Below are positions 1 through 10,979 of a stretch of 64,000 bases of DNA, one piece after another. The notes under the pieces are model-generated. The model made no database searches, was not told the origin of the DNA, and worked only from the letters and a program-made list of their open reading frames with translations. A program made the translations under genes and the position numbers. Every line of letters begins with the position of its first letter. Within the stretch, counting starts at the first letter, position 1. The DNA is from Monodelphis domestica (Eukaryota; Chordata; Mammalia; Didelphimorphia; Didelphidae), in contig NC_077227.1 of the NCBI RefSeq assembly GCF_027887165.1, positions 80,865,430 through 80,929,429 of the forward strand, written 5' to 3'.

Positions 1-214
1 ATTACTGCTACATTTCCTGTACAGATTATTTAATAAACCTTATTCCGAGTTGCGTGGTATACTTTCATTCTTACCTATTATGGTTTCTCTCTTCCCCTTC
101 ATTTGCCAGTTTTATATATATATATATGCTAACCACTCCAGCTTCTTCAAGTTATCTATTCCATTCTTAACACCTTATAATTGGGTTTCTGCTCATGTTA
201 CCATACTTCTAGCA

Positions 215-300
215 GGAGGGAGTAACTTAGCACAGTTCCTGGCACATAATGAGTCCTTAATAAATGCTCATGTTTGTTGACTTATTGATTCTCTAAGGTT
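215..300 (+). repeat. L2-like LINE 3' tail fragment
   Basis: Carries the typical L2 end pattern 'cacagttcctggcacataa..gtccttaataaatgctcatg'. The 1-214 stretch to its left has no recognised feature. Confidence 0.5.
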
Positions 301-1019
301 ACCAGCGATGACATCATTAAGTAATCTGGTGGCCTTTTATAAGGCTTCTTCAATCTCGACTTCTTTTGGGAATGTGACACCTAGGCCAGCCACTCCTAGA
401 TGAAAATACCAGCCAATCCCAATATGTAAATCATGACTAACAGGGCTTTATTATTAAAAGGAGTTCACTCTCCTTCTTTGGTTTCTATAATGATGCAGAT
501 TTGGGGGAGGTTATTCCTTGTGCCTCTCTGACCATCTCTGTTTCTAGGTTTGCTCCTATTCTCTTTTTAGTCCCTTATCTTTGGATGGCTCCTACAATTC
601 TGTCTTGGCCTCTGCTACTTTGGGTCTCTATTCTCTTCTTTGGTGGGATAATATGGTTATAATGTGCTTCTGTAATCAAAAAGACCAAGCAAATTTGGGG
701 CATCATTAGGAAGGATACAGAAAAAATAGTCATCTTCACCTCCTAATAACCAATATACTTTATGAAGCCATGGTTTGCACATCAAGAAAAATGATGGAAT
801 TGAAGATCTGTTTCCTTACTGGTAAATCAATGGGATCAATGCTTTCCTAGGACCAGAGAAAGACAACTAAAATAGTTGAGGGTGAGGGACACTTTTAGTG
901 GATGAACTAAAAAGATAATAATGGCAAGAAGCGAGAAGGCATTATCAAAGTCTATGTAATCATGGAGACTATAGAAAGGATGTGCATAGATTTGACTACC
1001 ACATCCTAGAATGCCAATC
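301..1019. other. No recognised feature
   Basis: AT-rich non-coding sequence. ORFs are short and show no family resemblance. I see no clear repeat. Confidence 0.4.
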
Positions 1020-1021
1020 AT

Positions 1022-1140
1022 TCAATAAAAATTAAGTGCCTACTGCATTCTAGGCACTATCCAAAGTGCTGGAGATACAAAAGAAGGCATAAGGTAGGCC
1101 CTGTCCTCAAGGAGCTCCTAATCTATACTGGTAGTGGAGC
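1022..1140 (+). repeat. Ancient repeat: 'aagtgcctactgcattctaggcact..caaggagctcctaatct' type
   Basis: Start of an old mammalian interspersed repeat, recognised by the 'tactatgtgccaggcactg' and 'ccctcaaggagct' blocks. The same start recurs at 1700, 22370, 24550, 28875, 36040, 38085, 41290 and 43405. Family name uncertain. Confidence 0.55.
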
Positions 1141-1699
1141 CTACCACATAAGGTTTTAATGTGGCAGTTTAAGAACAGATTTTTAAATGAACTAGTTTAT
1201 ATCATGGTGATAAGCTTGAAGAGCTCATTAAGCTGCAAATGATCTAGGTTTAAAATAAATATTTGAGAATTTAAATTCATGGATAATAGATCCCTAAGGA
1301 ATCATTTAAGGAAAGTTAAGGGAGGTAACTGGCCTAATGGACAGAGGCCAAGCTGTAGCATTTGAGTTCAATGGCTTTCCTCTGGCATATCAGCTACATG
1401 GTCAGGGGCATGCCACCTAGCCATGCTGTTGTCCTGGGCAAAGGTTAGAATACCAAGACTATGATTTACATATAGGTGAATTGCCAAAAGCTGGTGACTA
1501 GATTTCCATATCAGAAATTACCTAATTAGGTAAAATCATAAGACTTCAGAAAACTAAAATAAAGGTTCAAGGTTCTGTGTAATTTCAAAAGTTAAAAGGT
1601 AACATAGGGGAGAATTCTAGATATGGATGGGGAAAAGAAAAGAGTAGTATAAGCAAAAGCCACAGTGAGCAAATAGCTGAATAGGTACAGTTAAATTTA

Positions 1700-2580
1700 A
1701 CAACAAATATCTATTTAGCATTGATTATGTACAAGAGACTATGGTAGGTACTGGAGATACAAAGATGAAGAAGGATACAGCCCCTGTTCTCTAAGAGTTT
1801 ATATTTTCCTAAGAGGAAAATGGCATATATATTTATTATTTTATATATATATTTATATATTATATGTATATATAATATTATTATATGTATATAATAATAA
1901 TCAAGATTGGCTACAACAGAGGTAAGGAAGATTCCAAGCAAGGGATGGGAAAGCAATATAAGAGAAATATAAGATTAGGCTGGAAAGTCTACACTGTGGA
2001 GGCTCTTAAATGTCAAGCTAAGAAATTTGGACTTTGTTCAATAGTCAACAGAGAGGATCTATTGGGTTTTGAACAGAGTAGTAACCTATCATATGCTGAT
2101 ACACACACATATATATATATTATATATACATATATATTATGACAATGGAATCGTGGATAGATGACTGCAAGACTGCAAGCAAGAAGACCAATAACTGCAG
2201 CCCAGATGGTTAGGAATGGTGGTAGCAGTCAGAAATGGAAGAAATCAATTAAAAAGATTTCAGAAATATAATTGATAGGACTCAATAACAATAGGAGAGA
2301 TGAAAAACCAATGAGGTATCAAGCACAGGTAATTGTATATATTTTGGGGTCACTGGAAAATAAGATCAGAAGAAAGAGCAGAATTCTTTATTGGATATGT
2401 TGAGTCGGAGGTTCTGCTTACACATCCAAGGGAGGAAGTTTAGTAATCAGTTCAAAACTGGGTCTAGAGCTCAAGTCTCAAGATACTGCCCTGGGAGGCA
2501 TCAAAGTAATAATTGAATATATAGAAGTGAATGAGATTACTAAGAAGGAGTACAAAAAACCAAACTAAAGTCAGATGTGG
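1700..2580 (+). repeat. Long ancient interspersed repeat, about 880 bp, split by AT microsatellites
   Basis: Begins with the 'tggagatacaaagatgaagaagg' block. It resumes after an AT-rich expansion with 'ctcttaaatgtcaagctaagaaatttggactttgtt', then 'gggttttgaacagagtagt', 'gttgagtcggaggttctgc' and 'gaagtgaatgagattactaag'. These blocks occur in this order in a well known old mammalian repeat that I cannot name with confidence (possibly LINE-related). Confidence 0.55.
1822..1905. repeat. AT-rich simple repeat (TA/TTATA)n
   Basis: Imperfect TATATA and TATTATAT runs. A second TA/ACATAT tract lies at 2101-2140. Confidence 0.85.
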
Positions 2581-2689
2581 ACCTTGGGAAAGATCCATCC
2601 TGAGGGTCAGGAAGTGGGATTAAAGAAAGTGTGATCAGAAAGTAGGATGAAAACGAGGAGAATGAAGACCTTTACTGATCCCAGAGTCA

Positions 2690-3035
2690 GAAATTCTCTT
2701 TCCTTTCTCTACTAGCCCACTGATGGTTCCCCAGCCTTGGCATTCCATCTTTTGCCTCCATGAGTTTGCATGACTGTACTTCTCTCCTTCCATCCCCAAA
2801 CCTGGAATGCATGCAGTCATCGAATCCCTTTCCTCTTTGAAGGCTCAGCTCATGTGCCACCTTGTAAGCAAACCTTTGCCTGCCCCCCATAGTGGTTAGT
2901 ACTCTCTTCTTCCTTATATAATCATGTCTATGCATGAATTCTTCCCCACCCCCAATATGAATCTAAGCTCCTATAGAGAAGGGTCTATTTTGGGGTTTTC
3001 TTTATATCTCTATTGCCTAGCACATTGTTTTACAT
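2690..3035 (+). mobile_element. L2-type LINE 3' region
   Basis: Order of blocks: 'ccttggcattccatc', 'tctttgaaggctcagctcatgtgccacctt', 'atagtggttagtactctc', 'aatctaagctcctatagagaagggtct', 'ttgcctagcacattg'. This matches the L2 3' end, diverged and without coding capacity. Confidence 0.65.
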
Positions 3036-3049
3036 ATAACTAGTGGGGA

Positions 3050-3310
3050 AGGGAAGGGAACAAGCATTTATTAAATAACTATTACATGTGAGGTACTCTA
3101 ATAAGTACTTTGCAAATATTTCATTTAATCCTCACATCAATCATGAGAGATAAGTGGTATTACTATTCCCATTTAAAATCAAGTAAACTGAAACAAACAG
3201 AGGTTAAGTGACCTATCCAGGGTCACAGAGCTAGTAAGTGTCTGAGGCCAAAGTTGAACTCAGGTCTTCCTGACTCTGGATCCAGCACACTATCTTTTGA
3301 ACTGCCTATA
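3050..3310 (+). mobile_element. MIR/Ther CORE-SINE
   Basis: Shows the core 'gaggttaagtgacctatccagggtcacagagctagtaagtg' pattern preceded by 'atttaatcctcacatcaa' and followed by 'gaactcaggtcttcctgactctgg'. Confidence 0.8.
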
Positions 3311-3349
3311 GTAGGTGCTTTAAAATGCTTGTTGATTGTACTTTAAAAA

Positions 3350-3533
3350 AAAAAAAAACCCTTACCTTTTGTCTTAGTACCAGTTCTAAGATAGAAAGCA
3401 GCAAAGGCTAAGCAATTGGGTCTAAGTGACTTACCTGGGGTCACACAGCTAGGATGGGTCTGAGGCCAAATTTGAATACAGATCCTCCTAGATCCAGAAC
3501 TGATACTTTATCTACTATACTGCCTAGCTGCCC
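3350..3533 (-). mobile_element. SINE-B (poly-A-tailed tRNA/CORE SINE), older copy
   Basis: Reads in reverse: poly(A) tail as a T/A tract at left, 'cccttaccttttgtcttagtacc' tail, CORE, and tRNA-like head ending 'actgcctagctgccc' at right. It is more diverged than its right-hand neighbour. Confidence 0.85.
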
Positions 3534-3547
3534 TTTGATTGTATTTT

Positions 3548-3755
3548 TTTTTTAAATTAAACCCTTACCCTCCGTCTTGGAGTCAATATTGTGTATTGGC
3601 TCCAAGGCAGAAGAATGGTAAGGGCTAGGCAATGGGGGTCAAGTGACTTGCCCAGGGTCACACAGCTAGGAAGTGGCTGAGGCCGGATTTGAACCTAGGA
3701 CCTCCCGTCTCTAGGCCTGGTTCTCAATCCACTGAGCTACCAAGCTGCCCCTCCT
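3548..3755 (-). mobile_element. SINE-B, younger copy with 14-bp TSD
   Basis: Near-consensus SINE in reverse orientation. It is flanked by direct repeats TTTGATTGTATTTT at 3534-3547 and 3756-3769. It landed at the 5' (head) end of the older SINE-B immediately to its left. Confidence 0.9.
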
Positions 3756-3884
3756 TTTGATTGTATTTTAACCTCAATTTTGTGCTTTAATTACAGTACA
3801 TTTTGTCCCACACGATAACTATTTTATTTGATTATATATTAGTCTATACATCATAATTACCCCCTTCTGCCATTCCCTTCCAAT

Positions 3885-4005
3885 ATAAAGTCCAGGAGAT
3901 CCAGGGTCATGTCCATTCTCTTTGCATCTCTTCCAAAATCCAGGACTGTGTTTTGCACATATTACATGTTGTTAAGTAGTTGTTGAATGAATGATGAATT
4001 AGTGA
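3885..4005 (+). repeat. L2-like 3' tail fragment
   Basis: Pattern 'tataaagtccaggagatcc..ccaggactgtgttttgcacat..gttgttgaatgaatgat' resembles the L2 terminus. Confidence 0.5.
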
Positions 4006-4194
4006 ATCATGTTCTTTTTCCACGGAATTTTTCTCTAGCCCATTGTCAGAGACAGAGCACTGGTCTTGAGGGACATTGACTGGCTTAGTGTGGAATTTGT
4101 TGTTAAATTTAGTCTTCTGAGTTTAGGCTTACAGTTCCAGAACAGAGAGGAAAGAAACCACAGGAAAGGCCCTGGATCTTCCAGAGATCAACAT

Positions 4195-4430
4195 GAAAGA
4201 ATCATAAATTTAGAGAGAGAAAAGGACCTTAGATGTCAATGAATCTAGCCTCTTCCCTTTACAGATATAGAAATTGAAGCCAAGGAAGTTGAGTGGTTAA
4301 CAGTATAAACTCCAGGACATGTTGGGAGGGGGGAATTAGGGTATATCCACAAAGACACATGGGTAGAATAAGTGACATAATTGGGATTTGAACTCAAGTC
4401 CACTGAATCTCAATCCGGGACCCGGAACAG
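4195..4430 (+). mobile_element. MIR/Ther-like CORE-SINE, diverged
   Basis: Starts 'agaatcataaatttagagag', then 'ctttacagatatagaaattgaag' and ends 'gggatttgaactcaagtcc'. The head and end blocks are clear and the middle is disturbed. Confidence 0.6.
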
Positions 4431-4439
4431 TTATACCCT

Positions 4440-5250
4440 TGGAAAACCTGGGACTGGCTATTTATGACCAAGATATTCTTATTTAACCCAACAAACATTC
4501 ACTGAGTCTCTGTGTGCAAGGCACATTTCTAGGAACTTGGACCTAAAATCTTTTCTTCTGCCCTATTCTTCCTTCCAGTGTCAATGGCTCTGCCCCTCTA
4601 AATAGTACTAGGAATGCCAGTGATTCATGAGATCAAATGGGAGGTGACAGAAGAATCAAAGGTTTGGCAACAGTAGAACTGAGCCCTAATAATATAAGGG
4701 CCAGTTAGGTTTTTACCTGGCTTCCAATATGGCCAACTTTCATCACATACGGAAGAGGAGAATGTAAGATTGGGTTGCCGGGTTAGGGTGGTACTAAAGA
4801 CTCAAGGGGACACTAAAGGGAGTGGGAGCCTAAAAATCAGCAGTCCTACTGCTTGGCTCTTTCTGTCATTGCCACTATACATGTGCCCAGGAGAGGAATT
4901 ATGACAAGTGCTAAGTCGGATAAGTGGAGGGAAAGATGGATACAAAGAGATTGTGAGAAAAGTGGGTGAGGTATATGGGAAGCTGCATTGTCTGCTTGAA
5001 GTCCTGACCCCATAGTTTGGCAGCTTTAGGGTAGTTTGGCTCTGTTTGATGGGTGGGACTGCCCTCCCTCCACCAGAGTTATAAATAGGCCAGCCATGGT
5101 ATCAACACTTGGCAGACACATAGGGAAGGCAAACCACAAGTGAGGAAATAAATTTAGAGGGAGGAGGGGAGCTGATAGAAATGAGACAATGGAAGGAATA
5201 AAATGGTAGAGGACTATGGGAAAGTAACCTTTTATTCTTCTCAAGCACCT
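4440..5250. other. No recognised feature
   Basis: Mostly unique-looking non-coding sequence. A short fragment like 'caacaaacattcactgagtct' near 4488 hints at an old repeat. Confidence 0.4.
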
Positions 5251-5255
5251 GAATG

Positions 5256-5256
<1 letters not shown>

Positions 5257-5308
<52 letters not shown>
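5257..5308. repeat. (TA)26 microsatellite
   Basis: Uninterrupted TA dinucleotide run of 52 bp. The reverse-strand ORF across it is a translation artefact. Confidence 0.98.
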
Positions 5309-5313
<5 letters not shown>

Positions 5314-5329
5314 AAGAGAGTCAGATAAA

Positions 5330-5565
5330 GCTGACAGTGGATAGAGCACTGGGTTTGGACTCTGGAGTACATGCGCTCAAATCTGGCCTCAGACACTTAC
5401 TGGCTATGTGACTCTGGGCAAGTCACTTAAACTTGTTTGTCTCAGTTCCCTCATCAGTAAAATGAACTCGAGAAGGAACTGGCAAACCACTCCAGTATTA
5501 TTGACAAGAAAACCCCCAAATGGATTCATGAAGAATCAAACACAACTGAAATGACTGAACAAGGG
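5330..5565 (+). mobile_element. SINE-A (Mar-1 type, RTE-tailed)
   Basis: tRNA-like head 'gacagtggatagagcactggg', CORE 'gtgactctgggcaagtcactta', then 'aaggaactggcaaaccactcc' and the RTE-like end 'aactgaaatgactgaacaa'. Confidence 0.9.
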
Positions 5566-5940
5566 AGTCTGGGTAGTAATGGGATAAATAGTGGAAGATG
5601 GGATTTGCAAGATGGTGTTCAGATGATATTGAAGAAGTCAAACCCCCAAAAGGTGCAGCAAAGAACCATGGGTAAAAAGCCTTTCTTCTCTTGCCAGGGT
5701 GTTTCTTTTGGGTGGCTTCCACCATAGTCAACAGAAGACACTAATCAGATGCATGGGCAGAGACCAAGCCACCTTAGAAAGCTAGGCTCTTTTTTGGGAA
5801 AGGGAGAGCCTAGTAGCCATGAGCATCTCAGAGTGGAGTAAAGGAACTGTGGCAAAGGTTCAGACCCCATTAAATCTGGTCTTTGCTACAGCCACCTTAT
5901 GACCAGAAGAGAGGTAGAAAAGGCAAGGATGGCTCTTTGC
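5566..5940. other. No recognised feature
   Basis: Unique-looking non-coding stretch between a SINE and an L2 tail. Confidence 0.4.
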
Positions 5941-5944
5941 AGAC

Positions 5945-6052
5945 TTTCCCCCTTTGGACTGTAAGCCCCTAAAAGGTAAGGACTGTCTTTTGTCTCTTGA
6001 TGTGCCCAGCACATAGCAGGTACTCAATAAATGTTGATTGGTTGACTTGTCT
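5945..6052 (+). repeat. L2 3' tail
   Basis: 'gactgtaagcccctaaaaggtaaggactgt..cccagcacatagcaggtactcaataaatgttgattggttgac' is the standard L2 terminus. Confidence 0.75.
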
Positions 6053-6269
6053 GTTATTCCTGGTGCTTAAAGAGGTAAAACTTGCCTCTTTATACTCCCA
6101 TATCTTGTTTTGACCTCTGATGGTTGTGTCAATTTGTCAAATGCCTCTCCAAGTGATATGGTTTTATATTTTTTACCTGGGCAATGCACTAACTGGTTAA
6201 GTTAGCTATTACTATTAGACACTCTCAAAAAGGGAATTCATTTGTAGTCCCTACCTGGTAAAATGTCCA

Positions 6270-6400
6270 GCAGATAGAATGTTAAACTTGGAGTTAGCAG
6301 TACTTGGCCTTAAATCTTATACACTAGATGTGTGTCTCTTAACAAGTCATTTAACCTCTCTAAGCCTCACTTTCCTATCTGTAAAATGGATGTAACCACC
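6270..6400 (+). mobile_element. CORE-SINE fragment
   Basis: 'aaacttggagttagcagtacttgg..caagtcatttaacctctctaagcc..cctatctgtaaaatgg' shows the tRNA-head spacer, CORE and tail of a Ther/MAR-like SINE. Confidence 0.65.
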
Positions 6401-6499
6401 CTGGTTTTTACTGCCCAAAGGCGAAACGTATTAGATTTCATTCCATCCCCAGGGTTCTTTGGTACCTATAAGGAAACTGAGGAGGTATTGACACTCTCT

Positions 6500-7450
6500 G
6501 CAAATGACTCCATTCCCCACTGATAACGTACCCAAGTGTAGGGGGTTGGTCTTTTGCAATCCAGTTCTATTTAACATCTGATGGTCTCATTAGTTTTTAC
6601 CCAGGAATATTTACAAAGATATAGATTTTCTCCCCCAGCAAAATCATCCTTTGTATCATCTCAGTCTTTGGAGAGGAGAAGAGATTCATGGCTTAGCTTC
6701 CATAGAGCACAGTGTTAGTCCCAAAGCCCAAACCCTATGCCTATGGTGTCACAGGCATCCTACCTTCCCAGGGCTCTCGTGCTAGCCTAGCTGGCTGTAC
6801 CATCCAGTTTTCAATCCTGGTTCCCAGGTCACGAAGGGGATGGGTGTCACCTCTAACACCTGAAACTCAGAGGAGTTAAACAACAGTGTACAAAAACTAA
6901 CACCCCAGGCCAATTTCTCTAAGGGGAACAGGAGGGGGGGGGAGTTAGCAGGAGAAGGAAATGCTTTCCCTTCTCACTGGTTAGGTTCATAGCATGGGAT
7001 GGGAGCAAGTGAGAAATGGTATCTTCACCCTTTGAATGCAGCCAATAAGAATGGCTGAAAAGAGAGCATCTGAAAGAGAAGGAATGGTTCAGTCTCGCCA
7101 GTTGGAAAGATGCAGGCAACCAACCAAAGGAAGTTCCATTCATCCACCTAATAGGGGATGAAGAAGCAATGGAGACATGCTCCAAAGAGTATTCAAAGGA
7201 GCCTCAGAGTTAGGAAAAGTGGACGACGTATCCACTCATGCCTGATTTATATAGGAATAATAAAAGTACCTAAAGCTCATGTGGTCGTAGCAAGAACCAA
7301 ATAAGATAATATATATAAAACATCAGAGAAATGTGAGTTATGGTGGTGGCTACTGGCACAACAAGGGCTACCTGGATTTGGGGCTGGATGAGGAGACTGG
7401 TTGGCATATAACTCAAAGCACCCAAGATAGGATCTGGAATCGGTATTCCA
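6500..7450. other. No recognised feature
   Basis: About 950 bp with no clear repeat or gene. It contains a G8 run near 6936. ORFs are short and unconvincing. Confidence 0.4.
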
Positions 7451-7454
7451 TTAA

Positions 7455-7700
7455 CCAGCCATAGAGGTATAGTAGATAAGAGTGCTGGGTCTGGAATCGG
7501 GAAGAATCATCTTCCTGAGATCAAATCAAGCCTCAAACATTAGTTATGTTACCCTGGACAAGTCACTTAATCACTGTTTGCCTCAGTTCCTCATTTGCAA
7601 AACAAGTTGGAGAAGGAAATGGACAATTACTACAGTATCTTTGCCCAGAAAACCCCAAAATAGGGTCACAGAGTCGGACGTGACTGAACATTAACAAAAA
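7455..7700 (+). mobile_element. SINE-A (RTE-tailed)
   Basis: Head 'gtagataagagtgctgggtc', CORE 'accctggacaagtcacttaatc', tail 'gggtcacagagtcggacgtgactgaac'. Confidence 0.9.
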
Positions 7701-7702
7701 TC

Positions 7703-7912
7703 GTGCTTTATGAAATGATTTACATGTGTTCGTTCATTTGATCCTTACAACTTACCATTAAATAGGTGGTAGTATTATCCCCAGGAGAGATGAGGAAATT
7801 AAGGCTGAGAGGTTATATGACTTACCCACCACCACATAGTAAGTATCTGAGATTTTAACTGGTCTTTTTGATTTCAAGTCCCCTGCTATATCAGCTACAC
7901 TACCTAGCTAAA
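7703..7912 (+). mobile_element. MIR element
   Basis: 'ttcatttgatccttacaactt..tattatccccaggagagatgaggaaattaaggctgagagg..ttacccaccaccacatagtaag' follows MIR block order. Confidence 0.75.
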
Positions 7913-8024
7913 TAAATTTCATTCTCTTCTTCCATTTGCATAGGAAAGGCTCCTTTTGGAGAAATCCCTATCTTCTTACATGCAAACACCCAGCTTTATA
8001 GCACTGGGACAAGTCAAAGCTTCT

Positions 8025-8180
8025 CTAGGGGTCAGCTTTCTTATCTGTAAAATGAAGGGGATTAGACAATCTGCAAGAGGCCTTTCTTTCTAGCTCTAGC
8101 TATTGAAACCCTTTGCCAGAGGTTATTCTAGTTCAGATGCAGGTTGGATAAGATGGCCTTTGAAGTTCCTTCCAGTTCTG
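8025..8180 (+). mobile_element. CORE-SINE tail fragments
   Basis: 'tcttatctgtaaaatgaaggggattagacaa..' and 'ggataagatggcctttgaagttccttcc' are two copies of the 'ctgtaaaatg..gatgacctctgaggtccctt' end of MIR-type SINEs. Confidence 0.55.
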
Positions 8181-8439
8181 AAGTTGTGACCTTGGTTGTG
8201 ATGGAGGAGGTGATAAGAGCACCCCTGAAGGCAAGGCATAGTTATAGAAACTCAACTGCTCCAGCTGGAAAGCCCAGAAAGAACTTAGAAGGAAGTAGAA
8301 AGGCAGAAGAAATGGCAAGAGCAACTTTGGACTTGAATCCCTTCCTATCTGGGACAAGATTGGAAAGAGTCTTAAGTGGGACAAGAAAGGATGTAAATAG
8401 AACAGAACTGGTCAAATACAGGTCCTAATGTAACCGAAG

Positions 8440-8890
8440 GATATTGGTTACAAAGTTTTAAAGAGTAATGTTTCCAGACTTACATGAACTGATGCAAAGT
8501 GAAATAAGCAGAACCCAGTCATTGTACAGTGACAGCAATATTTCTTGATGAAAAACTGTGAATGACCTAGTTATTCTCAGCAATGCAGTGATCCAAGACA
8601 GTCCCAAAGGCTCATGAAAAATCCTATCTTGCCCTCCAAGAAAGAATGGATGGTGTCTGATTGGAGATTAAAGCATACTTTATTTCGTTTTCTTCTTTTT
8701 TTAATTTGAGATCTTGTCCACCAAATGACTAATAAGGAAAAATGTTTTACATAATTACACACATAAAATCTATATCAGATTACTTACTCTCTCAAGAAGG
8801 GGGCAGGGAAGGTAGGGTGAGAAGAAAGAAGAGAATTTGGAACTCAAAACTTTAAAAAATAAATATTAAAATTGTTTTTACATGTAAAAG
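8440..8890 (+). mobile_element. L1 3' end (marsupial type, older subfamily)
   Basis: 'ctgatgcaaagtgaaataagcagaaccc', 'gtgaatgacctagttattctcagcaatgcagtgatccaag', 'agaatttggaactcaaaactttaaaaaataaatattaaaattg' occur in order. This is the end of L1 ORF2 and its 3' UTR with the characteristic purine tract. Confidence 0.8.
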
Positions 8891-9149
8891 GGAGAAAATA
8901 TTATTTACCAAATAACCTTTCCATAAAGTCCTATTCCGATCTGCCTCCAAGTAAATGTGTTGAGGGGATCTAAGGTTCTTGAAGGCTAAGAACAACCGAG
9001 CTAAGTTACTTACCAGAAGCCCATCACCACAGAGTTGGCTATAATGTGAGGAATGTTTTGGTCCAGGCAAATCTATCATAACCTGGATCAGAGTGAAAAG
9101 CCTATGATCTATGTCAATGGAGTAAGTATATCAATGGTTTTGTATGGAT

Positions 9150-9645
9150 TCCTGAAGTCCCCAAGACCCTTTTGGGAAGTCCTTGAAATGAAAACTTTTT
9201 TTCATAATAATACTAATATGTCATTTGCCTATTAAAGTTCTCCTCCCATTTCCTACTGTATGAATCCAGATTTCCTTCATATACTTCAATCAAAATAACA
9301 TATTGAAGAAAATTGAATGCAGAAGCATATAAGAGAACCCAACTGTCTTCTTTTAAGTGAGACATTAAGTATATTTGCAAAAACAAATAAAACAATGCAC
9401 TATAATTTTCTTGTTTTGGAAAATAATTTTCATAAAAATAATGCACGTTGGCATTTAATCAGTGTAATTACTGTTGTTTTAAATACTTTATTAATTACTA
9501 ATCAGTTTATTAAATATTTTTAAATTATCCGTTTTAATTCCAAATTAAGTTACTATCAATGGATATAACTCATAGGAGCAAAAGCTCTTTGGGAGCCTAG
9601 ATAATTTTTAAGAGTATAAAGGGGTCCTGAGATCAAAAAAGCCAA
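9150..9645 (+). mobile_element. hAT (Charlie-like) DNA transposon remnant
   Basis: Left part 'gaaatgaaaactttttttcataataatactaatatgtcatttgcc'; right part 'tttgcaaaaa..aaacaatgcac', 'cttgttttggaaaataattttcataaaaataatg' and the 3' end 'gctctttgggagcctagataatttttaagagtataaaggggtcctgag'. This is the block order of an old mammalian hAT family. No open transposase remains. Confidence 0.7.
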
Positions 9646-9679
9646 AAATTGATGATATACACCAATAAAATACTGGATC

Positions 9680-9800
9680 TTAGAGGCATAGTAGAGTAGT
9701 GATGGTGCATTAGATTTGGAGTCAGCAATGACTTGAGTTCAAGTCCCACTTCTGAAACATACTGACTGTGTGGTCCTGGGCAAGTCAGTCACCTCAAGTG
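9680..9800 (+). mobile_element. CORE-SINE head fragment
   Basis: 'catagtagagtagtgatggtgcattagatttggagtcagcaatgacttgagttcaagtcc..gtcctgggcaagtca' is a tRNA-like head plus part of the CORE. Confidence 0.7.
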
Positions 9801-9834
9801 ACATCCCTACATGGATGAAATAATAGTTTTAGAT

Positions 9835-10055
9835 ATTTAATAATAATAACTGACATTTCTGCAACAATTTTTAAGCTTTACATATATTATCTCATTTGAT
9901 ATTTGCAACAACCCTGTGAGTAAGACAATGTCTTGCTTTATAGAGGAGAAAACTGAGCCACAGAGTACTTAATGGCCATAGTGTCAGAGTCAGAATTCAT
10001 ACTGAGGACTATCCTGACAATAAGTCTATTATTCTTTCAATTACACATGCTGCTT
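9835..10055 (+). mobile_element. MIR element
   Basis: 'atattatctcatttgatatttgcaacaaccctgtgag' then 'gaggagaaaactgagccacagag' in MIR order. Confidence 0.75.
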
Positions 10056-10116
10056 CTCATTCATGTAATGCTATAATAATAATACTAATAAGCAGCTAGC
10101 ACTGACATATTCTTTT

Positions 10117-10295
10117 TTTTTAATCCTTACCTTTCATCTTAGAATCAATACTCTATATTGGTTCCAAGGCTTAAAAAAGCAGTAACGGCGGTTAAGTGGA
10201 GGTTAAGTGACTTGTGCAGGGTCACTTGGCTAGAAAGTATCTGAGGCCAGATTTGACTCCAGGATCTCCTTGCTCCAGGCCTGGCTGCCCCACCA
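10117..10295 (-). mobile_element. SINE-B
   Basis: T-tract, 'ccttacctttcatcttagaatcaatactctatattggttccaagg', CORE and truncated head '..ccaggcctggctgcccc'. Candidate TSD gacatatt flanks it (10106-10113 and 10298-10305). Confidence 0.85.
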
Positions 10296-10324
10296 GGGAC
10301 ATATTATCCTAAAGTTTGCTATGT

Positions 10325-10580
10325 ATACATAATAACAGTTGGCTTTTACATCATGTTTTAAGGTGTGCAAAGCAATTTGCCAATATTATCTCATTTGATT
10401 CTCCCAACAATCCTGGGAGGGAGATGCTATTATTATTACCATTTTACAGGTGAGTAAAATGAGGCAGACAGAGGTTATGTGCCTTGCTTAGGGTCACACA
10501 GCTGAAAAGGGTCTATGACTAGATTTTAATTCTCTCCCTGACTTCAGGGCCAGTGTTCTATCCACTTCCTCATCTACCAA
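10325..10580 (+). mobile_element. MIR element
   Basis: 'aaagcaatttgccaatattatctcatttgattctcccaacaatcctgggag' and 'gccttgcttagggtcacacagctgaaaagg'. Confidence 0.8.
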
Positions 10581-10584
10581 TGTA

Positions 10585-10700
10585 TGATAACTCATTTGAT
10601 TCTCATGATGAGAGACAACAATTATCCCCCTTTTGCAAATAAGAAAACTGAAGCTGAGAAGATAGTAGCTTACCTAGTGTCTCATGGCTAGCATATTCCT
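10585..10700 (+). mobile_element. MIR fragment
   Basis: 'tcatttgattctcatgatgag..attatcccccttttgcaaataagaaaactgaagctgag' is a second partial MIR directly after the first. Confidence 0.6.
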
Positions 10701-10867
10701 AAGGGCCACCTTCATGATTGCAAAGAATTCCCTATCTCTCTTGATTTCTGCAATAAAGTTGGGAAATGGAGAGTCCTGTTGGAGAAAGAGCAAGCCCAGT
10801 GTCACGGAATTGGCTGGAGGTGAATGACTAAAGGTGGGGAAATGGCTAGAGTAGGGAGCCTGGAGAA

Positions 10868-10975
10868 AGGAAGACGTCGCCCCAAGTTCAAATGTAGTCT
10901 CGGATATTTGCTTGTTGTGTGACCCTGGGCAAGTCATATAACACTGTTTGCCTCCATTCTTCCTCAGTCTCCACC
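10868..10975 (+). mobile_element. SINE-A head fragment
   Basis: 'ccccaagttcaaatgtagtctcgg..gttgtgtgaccctgggcaagtcatataacactgtttgcctcc' shows the tRNA B-box region and CORE; the tail is missing. Confidence 0.7.
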
Positions 10976-10979
10976 GAGT

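Noticed and set aside
5026-5349. 107-codon minus-strand ORF
   Set aside because: Its centre is the (TA)26 microsatellite translated as alternating Tyr-Ile. No protein-like sequence outside it.
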